A stretch of 36,365 nucleotides of DNA from positions 1-36,365 of IMG/VR virus record IMGVR_UViG_3300042312_000111. One strand, written 5' to 3'. Positions 1-7,643 of the stretch are shown piece after piece. A program made the position numbers and the translations under genes. How positions within the stretch are numbered: the first letter of the stretch is position 1; each line of letters begins with the position of its first letter. The stretch comes from a virus. The notes below the pieces were generated by a model, which had not been told where the DNA came from, did not search any database, and saw only the letters and a program-made list of their open reading frames with translations.

Positions 1-123
1 GAGGTCTTCGCCAAGTTGGGAGAGGTCGCTAAGTTTTAGATTCCTCTCCCGTAAAAATGTACCTAACACGAACATACCAAACTTAACTGGTATGTCCGCA
101 TTAGCTATTTTTATTGTTTTCAT
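1..123 (-). CDS. 5' part of tail assembly chaperone G (redundant copy)
   Basis: The first 41 codons (starting MKTIKIANADIP) of the gene found complete at 36032-36361 reappear here because of the terminal overlap. The gene runs off the left edge of the window. It is not a second gene. On the circular genome it lies directly downstream of the tail tube gene at 142-567. Confidence 0.85.
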   Translation of the reverse strand, partial: MKTIKIANADIPVKFGMFVLGTFLRERNLKLSDLSQLGEDL

Positions 124-127
124 GTTA
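1..127. repeat. Terminal direct repeat, left copy (assembly circularity)
   Basis: Bases 1-127 are identical to 36239-36365, and the reading frame of the tail assembly chaperone crosses the junction. A perfect 127-base overlap equals a maximum k-mer length commonly used by de Bruijn graph assemblers, so I infer a circularly closed contig rather than physical terminal repeats. The non-redundant length is then about 36,238 bp. A real short terminal repeat cannot be excluded from the sequence alone. Confidence 0.9.
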
Positions 128-141
128 GGTAATTTTTAAAA

Positions 142-567
142 TTATTTTGTAGTCTTAACAATAGCACCTGTGACTTCAAAAGAAGCTGAGTAGCTTGTAT
201 TTTCTTCTACGGCTGCGTTTAAATCCAATGATGTACAGATGGCTTGCATTGTAAACACATTATCTCCGCTGACATCGGTAGTAAATTTAATAGTTAGTGC
301 TGTACCACTAATTAAATCGGTAAAAAGATCATCAAACAAATAATTTGTAGATGAATCACCAGGACCGGCATACAATGCCTCTGTGGAAAGTGTGCCAGAT
401 AACTGACCCTTTTTTACTTCTCTCCATCCTCCAGCTGCTGAATCCTTTGTTAAGATTTCACGCATGGCTGCGGAGATGTTCATTTGGCAGGATGTCGCGT
501 AACCGATTGCAGTTGAATCTTTATACAAGCGCATCAACGTACCATTAATAATTCCAGTTGTTGCCAT
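142..567 (-). CDS. Major tail tube protein
   Basis: A 141-residue protein beginning MATTGIINGTLMRLYKDS. The polar, beta-rich sequence, the lack of hydrophobic segments and the pattern of an N-terminal strand pair followed by a long loop and a C-terminal strand (SYSASFEVTGAIV) fit tail tube proteins of the TP901-1/phage_tail_2 type. This class polymerises as hexameric rings around the tape measure. Position supports the call: on the circular map it sits between the tail completion cluster (844-1814) and the tail assembly chaperone (36032-36361). Assignment is from residue pattern and synteny. Confidence 0.75.
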   Translation of the reverse strand: MATTGIINGTLMRLYKDSTAIGYATSCQMNISAAMREILTKDSAAGGWREVKKGQLSGTLSTEALYAGPGDSSTNYLFDDLFTDLISGTALTIKFTTDVSGDNVFTMQAICTSLDLNAAVEENTSYSASFEVTGAIVKTTK

Positions 568-571
568 AATA

Positions 572-841
572 TTATTTTTTAGCTTTTGACAAATCTATAT
601 TAACATCTATTTTTTCCAATTCATTCTCATGCTCAAAATACTCCATAGGCATTGGCACCGGAATATAAATAGGTTGAGGTGCCTCTTGCACTTGTTTTTC
701 TGGCATCTGCTCCACCACAAAGTCATCATCAAGATGCTCCGCAATGCCATCGGCAACAAGTTGCTTGCCAAAGTCGGAAAGGAATACTCCTGTTGCTCCG
801 ATTGGCTTTCCGTTCCAAGTTTTTATTAATCTTAGTTTCAT
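572..841 (-). CDS. Small conserved phage protein of the head-tail region
   Basis: An 89-residue protein, MKLRLIKTWNGKPIGATGVF at the start, with an N-terminal segment (about 1-40) that looks folded and a proline-rich middle (PQPIYIPVPMPMEY, about 56-69) before an acidic/basic tail ending DLSKAKK. It lies 4 bases upstream of the tail tube gene and 2 bases after the tail completion gene, so it is co-transcribed with them. The N-terminal pattern resembles small proteins found beside tail tube genes in other phages, but I know no function. It may be a minor virion or assembly protein. Confidence 0.6.
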   Translation of the reverse strand: MKLRLIKTWNGKPIGATGVFLSDFGKQLVADGIAEHLDDDFVVEQMPEKQVQEAPQPIYIPVPMPMEYFEHENELEKIDVNIDLSKAKK

Positions 842-843
842 AA

Positions 844-1239
844 TTATCGTTTCATTCTTGCCATAAAATCAACTGATGTCCAATAAACATTTAATGTAGG
901 ATTGTAAACATTTGATTCGCTGGACATATATTTAATAGTTTGAACACTTATACCGTTTACTGTGCCTACAAATCTATCTAAGCTATTTCTGATGTTGTTT
1001 GCAAGCTCTTGCGTACTATCATAACTTTGAGTGTAACAGTCTATTTGTATTTGTACTTCTTCCAAATTACTTTGACCATCTTTAAAATCAATGGCAGTAG
1101 AGTTAATGATAGTGTAAACACAGAAGGGATATTGAACATCTTGAGGAGTTAAATCTGGATATATCTTTTGCCCAACAATCGCTATGACTGATGGCTCTGC
1201 GCTTAACCTTCCGTATATTACCTTTCCTATCATTCCCAA
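844..1239 (-). CDS. Tail completion/terminator protein (DUF3168-like)
   Basis: A 131-residue protein starting MGMIGKVIYGRLSAEPSV. The order of an N-terminal helix, a short 'YPxCVY' strand (QYPFCVYTIIN), a second strand region with a VQIQIDCYTQ core and a terminal strand before a basic end is typical of DUF3168/tail terminator proteins, which cap the tail tube at the neck. It overlaps the preceding gp10-like gene by 10 bases, and this gene pair normally precedes the tail tube gene, as here. The family call is from pattern and gene order. Confidence 0.7.
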   Translation of the reverse strand: MGMIGKVIYGRLSAEPSVIAIVGQKIYPDLTPQDVQYPFCVYTIINSTAIDFKDGQSNLEEVQIQIDCYTQSYDSTQELANNIRNSLDRFVGTVNGISVQTIKYMSSESNVYNPTLNVYWTSVDFMARMKR

Positions 1240-1814
1240 AACTTTTTAGGGTACATCATAACTAATTCTTTTGCCTCTGCTACCATCTTTGGATAAACAA
1301 CAGATGCAGACATAGTTTTTGCTTTTAAGACTATTTTTTGCCTCCATGCTTTGGCAGAGCCGTAAACCATGTGAGCGTAAAAGCCATCGTATTTTTGTTC
1401 ACTGTTTAAAGTAGAACCTATTGGCTGTGGAATGTAATGAGGCCCTATTGCTCCATTGTTCCACTTGTATTTTTTTAGTAATTGGCTTAAACCTTTAACA
1501 GACCTTTGGAGATTGCCAGGTTTAACTATATACCTATACTTACTATTACCATCAGACTTACCTACACCTTTAGCAAACGTACTTATTTTGTGTTCTTTTT
1601 TAGACACAGGAATAAGCGACTTATATATATTTATCGCAGCAGGCATTGCGGCATTGATAACATCCATTCTTTTATCAACTGTTATCTTTGATAAGATGTC
1701 ATCTAATTCAAGTACGCATTCTGCCAAGCCATTAGCAAACAAGCCTCTTCTTTTAGCGCCTGTTCCGCTTGCTCTTCTTAACCTTGATATTTGGCTCTGC
1801 GTAATGTAAGTCAT
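1230..1814 (-). CDS. HK97 gp10-like neck/head-tail protein
   Basis: A 194-residue basic protein. An N-terminal basic patch (RLRRASGTGAKRRG, about 11-24) is followed by a helix and a central segment with the KPGNLQRSVKG motif (about 97-107) and 'YAHMVYGS' (about 146-153). These 'gnLr.Si' and 'yA..ve.Gt' elements are characteristic of HK97 gp10 family minor tail or neck proteins. Position directly before the DUF3168-like gene agrees. A 10-bp stem-loop lies in the leader just upstream (1827-1856). Confidence 0.75.
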   Translation of the reverse strand: MTYITQSQISRLRRASGTGAKRRGLFANGLAECVLELDDILSKITVDKRMDVINAAMPAAINIYKSLIPVSKKEHKISTFAKGVGKSDGNSKYRYIVKPGNLQRSVKGLSQLLKKYKWNNGAIGPHYIPQPIGSTLNSEQKYDGFYAHMVYGSAKAWRQKIVLKAKTMSASVVYPKMVAEAKELVMMYPKKFWE

Positions 1815-1826
1815 TGTAAAATTTTA

Positions 1827-1856
1827 ATTAGGAGAACACCTAAGCATTCTCCTAAT
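1827..1856 (-). promoter_or_regulatory. 10-bp intergenic stem-loop in the late transcript
   Basis: ATTAGGAGAA (1827-1836) and TTCTCCTAAT (1847-1856) are perfect reverse complements around a 10-base loop. On the minus strand the hairpin follows the stop of the gene at 1859-2263 and precedes the gp10-like start. The downstream run is AT-rich but not a clean U tract, so it may be an RNA processing or stability element, or a leaky terminator that lowers expression of the downstream genes. Confidence 0.6.
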
Positions 1857-1858
1857 AT

Positions 1859-2263
1859 TTATGCAACTGTTAAGGTTAATGCAGATATATTAAATTTCAC
1901 CTCATCACCTACTGCAATCGCTTTACCAGCCGTTGGAGTTAATGCACCATAGAATAGTAAATCTCCTCCTGTTGCAGATGAAAACACCGCTACAAAAGTG
2001 GCAGTAGCCGCAGCCGTTGCACTTGATGTAATAGTAAATGCAGATGCATTTGTAATAGTACCGTTACCTCCAGTTCCTCTTGTCCATGACCCTGTGCCAG
2101 ATGCAACAGTATATCTTGAATATAAGGCACCAGTTCCCGAACCTGCATCGGTTGGATCTTGTGAATACAACTGTACAAAAGTTGCAGTAGGAGCAGCTGC
2201 AAAGGTTGTACCTGCAATCCATCCTGTTATTTGGTCTTCCAAATAATTTGAAAAAGCACTCAT
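1859..2263 (-). CDS. Small Thr/Ala/Gly-rich virion-type protein
   Basis: A 134-residue protein beginning MSAFSNYLEDQITGWIAG. The start (a short helix with NYLED) followed by ATFVQLYSQDPTDAG and a beta-rich, low-complexity body matches a widespread group of small phage virion proteins in which 'NYLEdkildhl.gg....pa.lyvgL' opens the chain. They are often annotated as tail-fibre-like or left hypothetical. It is the last gene of the accessory adhesin/glycosyltransferase block between head closure and gp10-like genes. A decoration or fibre role is inferred. Confidence 0.55.
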   Translation of the reverse strand: MSAFSNYLEDQITGWIAGTTFAAAPTATFVQLYSQDPTDAGSGTGALYSRYTVASGTGSWTRGTGGNGTITNASAFTITSSATAAATATFVAVFSSATGGDLLFYGALTPTAGKAIAVGDEVKFNISALTLTVA

Positions 2264-2269
2264 AGTTTA

Positions 2270-3244
2270 TTAGTTTAAATTATTTAAAATTAGTTCTCTC
2301 TTTTTGTTTGTCTTATCCACTCTAAGCACATCGTTTAAATACTCCCTTCCCTCCTTCACTATCGCCTCTCTGTCAAAGTCCTTGTTTTTTACTGCCTCCA
2401 TGACATCGCCAAAGTTGTTATACTTTATCACACCTGGAATGTTATACTCTGGTATGCCCTTTGGCGCAATAGTTACACCGCCAGCGACTAACATCTCAAT
2501 GGCAAATATATTACTCTTTGCAAAGTTGAAATCGTTTTTGAGTAACGGAAATAAACCATAGTGACATTGGCTATTGTTTAATGTTTCAAAGTAGCCAAAC
2601 AAAGAACTATTCCATTCCTTTGTTTTTACCTTCGGGAACAAGTGAGCCATGATAAAATCCTGTATGCCAAGCATGGCAACATCGCAGCTCTCATCTTCCG
2701 CTAACTCATTTATATAACTTGCTATGCTGCCAATGTCATCCAAGTGATGCATTGAACCGCGCCAAATAAATCTTATCTTATCTTCTATTTTAGGTACTGG
2801 CATAAATGGCTGAATGATTGGATTCCATCCATTATTTATAACTGTGCTTGCAATGCCTTCGTGATATGGCATATAATACTTTTGCAAGGCATCAGTAGAA
2901 TAAATAATATGGTCAGCAAAACCAAAGCAATCTTCCACCGTTTTACGCATTGCCTCATGGCTTAGTCCAACGTGTGCAGGATTAGTCCTTGTTGTTTCAT
3001 GTAGATTATCGTCATGGTCAATGATAATCTTTTTGCCCATTCTCTTACACTCCCTTAGCATTTCAAAGTAAGCCATGCCATTAGGAGACTTAGCCACTAC
3101 AACATCAACATCCATTAAATCATACCACTTTGCCGATTCAATAGCAAGGTATCTAATATCATGCCCCATGTAGGCATAGCAGCCAACAGTTCTGTAAAAG
3201 TCGGTAGCAGGAGAGTTGATGTTTGTAAAAATGGCTATTTTCAT
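2270..3244 (-). CDS. Glycosyltransferase-like protein (GT-B, GT4-type), copy 1
   Basis: A 324-residue protein with a two-domain GT-B pattern. The N-terminal half has strand-helix repeats ending in KKIIIDHDDNLH (about 91-102). The C-terminal half has NNGWNP, RFIWRGS (about 158-164) and SNIFAIEMLVAGG (about 244-256), the last matching the donor-nucleotide-binding glutamate region of group 1 glycosyltransferases. It is clearly paralogous to 13926-14912: ATDFYRT/ATDYYRT, the WRG motif and SNIFAIE are shared. The gene sits among adhesin genes and overlaps the upstream gene by 4 bases. The acceptor (virion protein, DNA or host glycan) cannot be read from sequence. Confidence 0.75.
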   Translation of the reverse strand: MKIAIFTNINSPATDFYRTVGCYAYMGHDIRYLAIESAKWYDLMDVDVVVAKSPNGMAYFEMLRECKRMGKKIIIDHDDNLHETTRTNPAHVGLSHEAMRKTVEDCFGFADHIIYSTDALQKYYMPYHEGIASTVINNGWNPIIQPFMPVPKIEDKIRFIWRGSMHHLDDIGSIASYINELAEDESCDVAMLGIQDFIMAHLFPKVKTKEWNSSLFGYFETLNNSQCHYGLFPLLKNDFNFAKSNIFAIEMLVAGGVTIAPKGIPEYNIPGVIKYNNFGDVMEAVKNKDFDREAIVKEGREYLNDVLRVDKTNKKRELILNNLN

Positions 3245-3678
3245 TGTGTTAGGTTTATTTCTTCCCAGTTGCCTGTTTCCTCATTCCATGTGTATATTTT
3301 ACCATCGTTTGGATAAGGAATTGGCGATTGCCAAAGGCAACTAAATTCATCTAATACCCATGAAGGAAAAGGTTTAGGTGGGATAAAAGCATCCCTTATA
3401 CTATCGTAATAATAGCCTATTCCTGCATAGTTTTTTCTAAATGCCTTGCTTTGGTCAAGGCTTGGTGTATTATTGTTGGCTTGATAATGGATGCCGCCAC
3501 GCGTAGAGTATGATGTTCTTTTACATTTTAATCCTTTAAATTGTGAATACCAATTTTCCCAATTTTCAGAAGAACCTCCAACCATTATACCATTATCATT
3601 TTGATATATGCCTTCATCAACACCAGATATTACTGATATTACAAAATTATTTTCATTAAGAAATGCGTAATAAGCCAT
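3241..3678 (-). CDS. Conserved phage protein, tail-fibre-associated type
   Basis: A 145-residue protein, MAYYAFLNENNFVISVISGV. The pattern is that of a family I recognise from T4-like cyanophages and other aquatic phages: an N-terminal 'A.ld.nn.V..Vi' strand pair, an invariant-looking FRKNYAGIGYYYDSIRDAFI block (about 81-100), then PPKPFPSWVLDE...PYPNDGKIYTWNEETGNW (about 101-138). The family has no established activity but is usually found with fibre or structural genes. It lies 6 bases downstream of the head-closure/adhesin fusion and overlaps the glycosyltransferase start, so the three are co-expressed. Confidence 0.65.
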   Translation of the reverse strand: MAYYAFLNENNFVISVISGVDEGIYQNDNGIMVGGSSENWENWYSQFKGLKCKRTSYSTRGGIHYQANNNTPSLDQSKAFRKNYAGIGYYYDSIRDAFIPPKPFPSWVLDEFSCLWQSPIPYPNDGKIYTWNEETGNWEEINLTQ

Positions 3679-3684
3679 ATAATT

Positions 3685-5793
3685 TTAGCTAAATGATATA
3701 TTTCCAGTGCCATTAGTTATAACTTTATAACTATAACTTCCATCAGTACCTGTCGTATCTGCAGTTAATCCAGCTCCAACGGTAATAGTTGCGCTTGATG
3801 TTAACCATCTTACTATTACAACGCCTCTACCTCCTTGACCACCAGAAGCATTATCTGCAGTGGAATTTCCTCCACCTCCTCCACCTGTGTTTACACTTCC
3901 ACTTGTACCATTACCTGCACCTCCACCACCTGTTCCTCCAGAACCAAAATTAGAAGATGATACGCCTCCGCTTGTACCACCTCCTCCACCGCCACCAGCT
4001 CTTGTAACTGAATTTCCAGTAATTGATGAACTTAAACCATTTCCACCATTTCCGCCTTGAGAATTAGCATAAACTCCAGATGCTCCACTTCCAACAGCAG
4101 AAGCACCGCCACCGCCCGAACCACCAGCGTTAAGTACATTTGCTTCTGTGCCACCATTATTACCTTGACCAGATGTCGCAGTTCCTCCACCTGCGGAAGA
4201 ATTACCTCCATCTCCACCGCCACTTCCTCCATTGCCACCACCATTACCATACGCTGCACCAAAACCACCTCCATCAGATATTATTGTATCTAATTTTGAT
4301 AAAACTCCAACAGAACCATTATTGTTTGAATTTCCTGAACCGTTTCCACCCGAACCACCGCCGCCAATTTCAACAGTATAATTTGTACTTTTTGTTAATG
4401 TAGTTGTACCTGTTAAATAACCACCTGCACCTCCACCGCCACCGTGTTGTCTACTACCTCCTCCACCGCCACCAGCAATAACAAGGTAATCAACAGATAC
4501 AGTATTTGACACTACATCCAATGTCGCACTCGTCACCGTTGCCGCTCCCGTGACGCTTGCCGCTACATTGTCAACTGTGGTTATGGTTGCAGCCGTTGTG
4601 CCGTTTGCAGTTAAAGAACTTTCAAGCGTTGCTGTTCTAAACAATTCAGCATTTGTTACAGAGCCAGCAGCCATTAATGAAGATACAAATGTAACTCCGA
4701 TACCTGCCTCAACACTTGTCTGTGCTGTTGCAGTCATTTCTGCAGAGATAATCCTTGTTATTTGTGCCTCAACTGTTGTTTGAGCCGTAGCATTTAATTC
4801 CGCATTGACTGTATAGGATAATGTAGCATCTGCCGTAGTGTTAGCCGTAGCAGTTGCAGCTGCGTTTACTGGTATGGTTAACTGTGCTGTACTTTGTGTG
4901 TTAGCCGTAGCAGTTGCACTTGCCTCAATTACTTTGGTAAGCGTAGCGTTTAATTCTGTGGTTGCACTTGTGCTTGAACTACTTTCTAATGTAACTGTAC
5001 GTTTAATTTCAGCCGAAACAGTGCCTAATCCACTTAATGCAGCATCCACACTAACCAAACCTTGCGTTACTACATCAACATCAGCCGATGTAGTAGCATT
5101 GGCATTTAATGTACTTATTAAAGTTTTGCTCACTAAAGCATCGCTTACTAAAGTAGCATTTGCATTTAGTGTACTATCTATATTTATAGCTTTAGTTACT
5201 GCAGCAGCTAAAGTGCCGTTTGCCGTAACATCGCTATTAATTGGTATCACTTTTGTAGCATCAGCAGAAAGATTGCCAGATGCAGAGAGAGAAGCCTCCA
5301 CCAAGACTTGACCTTGTTGGCTCACTGTTAATTCAGCGTTCGTCGTTGCTATGGCATTCATAGCAGCAAGCACATTGTGTATCACTTTAATATTAGATGA
5401 TAGACTGGCATTAGCTGAAAGGATGGCAGCAACGGAAACACCGGTAAGAATATAAGAGTCGTAAAACTCACCTTGAAAACTTATAAATCTTCTATCGTGA
5501 CTTACCTTTATATTTCTTACTTGATATAACTTCTCATTCCAAATAATACGACTTTCTTCGTCTATGCCTGTCGTATATCTTATAGTAAAGTCGCTTATAT
5601 TTTTAGCAGTATTCTTTCCATCAATCACAGTTTCATTGGATGGAGGTAACTTGCTTTCGGCATTTGCCCAAACGGTAGTTAAATCTGCCCATGACTCGGA
5701 GGCATAGCCTGTGTCTGATTTTGAACGTGTGACATTTTGGATAGTAATCCTGTCACGCATTCGACCAATAATTTCATTTTTGTTATACTTCAT
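3685..5793 (-). CDS. Head-closure protein fused to a repeat-rich and glycine-rich adhesin
   Basis: A 702-residue protein in three parts. Residues 1-112 (MKYNKNEIIGRMRDRITIQN, then Y.S.SW.DL.TVWA and a terminal FQGEFYD) look like an SPP1 gp16/HK97-type head-tail joining domain, normally a complete protein of about 110 residues. Residues about 118-432 are imperfect Ala/Thr/Val/Asn-rich repeats of roughly 25 residues (such as STLNANATTSADVDV), probably a beta-rich stalk. Residues about 434-663 begin VDYLVIAGGGGGG and continue as a glycine-rich domain like those of phage tip adhesins. A 39-residue cap follows. The fusion would place an adhesin at the phage neck. No stop codon or frameshift separates the parts. 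Confidence 0.8.
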   Translation of the reverse strand: MKYNKNEIIGRMRDRITIQNVTRSKSDTGYASESWADLTTVWANAESKLPPSNETVIDGKNTAKNISDFTIRYTTGIDEESRIIWNEKLYQVRNIKVSHDRRFISFQGEFYDSYILTGVSVAAILSANASLSSNIKVIHNVLAAMNAIATTNAELTVSQQGQVLVEASLSASGNLSADATKVIPINSDVTANGTLAAAVTKAINIDSTLNANATLVSDALVSKTLISTLNANATTSADVDVVTQGLVSVDAALSGLGTVSAEIKRTVTLESSSSTSATTELNATLTKVIEASATATANTQSTAQLTIPVNAAATATANTTADATLSYTVNAELNATAQTTVEAQITRIISAEMTATAQTSVEAGIGVTFVSSLMAAGSVTNAELFRTATLESSLTANGTTAATITTVDNVAASVTGAATVTSATLDVVSNTVSVDYLVIAGGGGGGSRQHGGGGGAGGYLTGTTTLTKSTNYTVEIGGGGSGGNGSGNSNNNGSVGVLSKLDTIISDGGGFGAAYGNGGGNGGSGGGDGGNSSAGGGTATSGQGNNGGTEANVLNAGGSGGGGASAVGSGASGVYANSQGGNGGNGLSSSITGNSVTRAGGGGGGGTSGGVSSSNFGSGGTGGGGAGNGTSGSVNTGGGGGGNSTADNASGGQGGRGVVIVRWLTSSATITVGAGLTADTTGTDGSYSYKVITNGTGNISFS

Positions 5794-6354
5794 TTAGAAA
5801 TATTGAACGCGATATTGGTCAAGTAAATATTGAGATGCAGTAGGTAATTTTCTAACGTAATCTTGCCTATTCTCGTAGGTATCGGCTATCATTAATAAGA
5901 TAGCTTGTCTTATCTGAAATGGCACACCGCTACTTTCTGTGTCGTAGCCTGCCGTATAAGTAATCGTTACATCGTTTATATTACCGTAAAGTGTAGGCCA
6001 TGTTTTCCCGTAAGCAAGAGAAAGCCGTGCTGGTTTACTAAATGTGTCAACGACATAGTCTGTCGCTGCAAAGGTTTGCGTAGTATTTTGGCTATCTGCG
6101 TACTGGAAATTAGTAACAGCAATAACTGGAGATACACTAAGGTAAAGAGTTGGATTAGATAACCTATCAAACTTCTCCGTTATTGTTTGTGTGATTAATG
6201 CTTGGTTTAAATAACTCTCTGCCACCATCCTTGCACCTTTTATAAGAGTATTTAACATTGAATCTTCGTTAGAATCATCAATCTTTAAATAGCTTTTTAC
6301 CTCGGCAAGTGTCCAAGGTTCATTAACAGGTGCGGTAGTTACTTTCCAAGCCAT
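5794..6354 (-). CDS. Head-tail connector (gp6-like) protein
   Basis: A 186-residue protein. WKVTTAPVNEPWTLAEVKSY followed by LKIDDSNEDSMLNTLIKGAR and AESYLNQALITQTITEKFD is the classic opening of the phage gp6-like/YqbG head-tail connector family, whose dodecameric ring extends the portal. The central YLSVSPVIAV and VTITYTAGYDT and the final helix (PFQIRQAILLMIADTYENR) complete the pattern. It lies between the major capsid protein and the head-closure gene, the usual order, and abuts the latter by one base. Confidence 0.85.
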   Translation of the reverse strand: MAWKVTTAPVNEPWTLAEVKSYLKIDDSNEDSMLNTLIKGARMVAESYLNQALITQTITEKFDRLSNPTLYLSVSPVIAVTNFQYADSQNTTQTFAATDYVVDTFSKPARLSLAYGKTWPTLYGNINDVTITYTAGYDTESSGVPFQIRQAILLMIADTYENRQDYVRKLPTASQYLLDQYRVQYF

Positions 6355-6371
6355 TTGTTTATATTTTAAAA

Positions 6372-6397
6372 TGGAGGACTATATTTCAAGTCCTCCA
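6372..6397 (-). terminator. Stem-loop after the capsid gene (partial terminator or stabiliser)
   Basis: TGGAGGACT (6372-6380) and AGTCCTCCA (6389-6397) form a perfect 9-bp stem with an 8-base loop. On the minus strand it stands just downstream of the capsid gene stop and is followed by TTTTAAAATAT, a short U tract. It could terminate part of the transcripts so that capsid mRNA exceeds connector mRNA, or protect the 3' end of the capsid message. Confidence 0.65.
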
Positions 6398-6416
6398 GAT
6401 TAGATCCCCAATGAAA

Positions 6417-7643
6417 TTACAGATTCTTTAGGTGCTTAATTGCAGCCGTATTAAGCAATTTGCCATCATAACGAGCATACATTAAAAAACCTATTTCCAT
6501 CTCATCCATGAAACGCTCACGCAATGGCACAAGGACATTGTTGGCAACGGCACGGATTATATACTTGCTCCAATCTCCAAAGTAAATAATTTTTGCATCA
6601 GCAGCCTGTGCAGATGGTAAATCATTGTTCACAAAGAAATTGTAACCAAGCAATCTGTCTGGTGTACCTTCTCTCAATGATGGTTGGAATAATGGATTAT
6701 TTGCAGTATCAAAGTTTAGCTTTCTAACCGCGCTCAAAATTTGGTCATGCATCATAAATGCAGCAGATGGTGAGTTACGGTAAGCAATATCAACAGAGTG
6801 AACAAGGTCAACAAGATTAGCAGCAGTAAACGCGCCAGTAGATGCAGATTCTACACCGGAAGGTGCAACATCTTTAAATCCTGTTGGTTTACCTGATCCA
6901 TCACCGGTAGTAAATGCAGTGTTTAATGCTCTACCTAATCTCTCGCCTAACATAATTGGTAACTCACTGTTTAATAGACCAAACTCGTCATTTGCCCATT
7001 CAACAGATACTTTAACCAATGTGTTACAAACGTGAGCTGCAAAAGTTTCACGAGTAAATGTCATATCTTGAACAGTTACCGCTCCACCTTCTGTGTGCCA
7101 GTTTGCAGATGTACCAGTATCATTTACCTTTGGCCAGTACAAAGTACCTGCTTGAGGAGTCGTTATAATACGGCTAACCTGTAACATTGGGCCGTAGTAA
7201 GCCATTGTTCTTTCCAACTCATTTGAGAATTGGTAGGGAATAACATAACCACCAGCCAAGCCAGTCTCGGCAGTTGTAATAGTAGCAGTACCACGCATTT
7301 CACGAAGCAAGTTACTTTCTTTGTTATTCAACTCTCTCTTTGCAATAGCCTTCATGAATGCAGAGTGATACTCTGGAGATTTAACAATCTCTCTTTTGTC
7401 AGTTGGCAATGCAGCAAGTGTGTCTTCAATAACACTAACTCCTCTTGTTTCAGAGTTAATTTCATTCCATCTTTCTAAACGAGAAATCTGGTCTGTATAA
7501 CTTTTAAAAGAGACATCAGCTGCATCCCATTGTGCAGACTCATCAGATGACATTAATCTACCTTCTGATGCGGCTCTTTTTTGTAGGTCTTCCATTATTG
7601 CGTAATCGGAAGCCCGCTTTTCTCTTAATTCCTTTGCAGTCAT
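6417..7643 (-). CDS. Major capsid protein (HK97 fold)
   Basis: A 408-residue protein. Residues 1-100 are a charged coiled-coil delta/scaffold segment (LREKRASDYAIMEDLQKRA at the start) typical of HK97-type capsid precursors and removed by the protease. The mature part begins near the TAETGLAGGYVIPYQFSNEL segment (about 118-137), with TPQAGTLYWPKV (about 161-172), the E-loop and spine regions, FTTGDGSGKPTGF (about 238-250) and a C-terminal P-domain segment with YFGDWSKYIIR (about 352-362). It follows the protease gene directly (shared junction at 7643), the canonical portal-protease-capsid order. Confidence 0.95.
   Translation of the reverse strand: MTAKELREKRASDYAIMEDLQKRAASEGRLMSSDESAQWDAADVSFKSYTDQISRLERWNEINSETRGVSVIEDTLAALPTDKREIVKSPEYHSAFMKAIAKRELNNKESNLLREMRGTATITTAETGLAGGYVIPYQFSNELERTMAYYGPMLQVSRIITTPQAGTLYWPKVNDTGTSANWHTEGGAVTVQDMTFTRETFAAHVCNTLVKVSVEWANDEFGLLNSELPIMLGERLGRALNTAFTTGDGSGKPTGFKDVAPSGVESASTGAFTAANLVDLVHSVDIAYRNSPSAAFMMHDQILSAVRKLNFDTANNPLFQPSLREGTPDRLLGYNFFVNNDLPSAQAADAKIIYFGDWSKYIIRAVANNVLVPLRERFMDEMEIGFLMYARYDGKLLNTAAIKHLKNL

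Noticed and set aside
3860-4403. Plus-strand proline-, histidine- and serine-rich frames over the glycine-rich adhesin
   Set aside because: They are reverse-strand shadows of Gly-rich codons (GGN read as CC-rich); no promoter or leader, and amino-acid composition is implausible.
3840-4480. CCACC-type tandem repeats resembling a repeat array or CRISPR
   Set aside because: The periodicity is that of glycine codons in a single frame; there are no uniform repeats with unique spacers.
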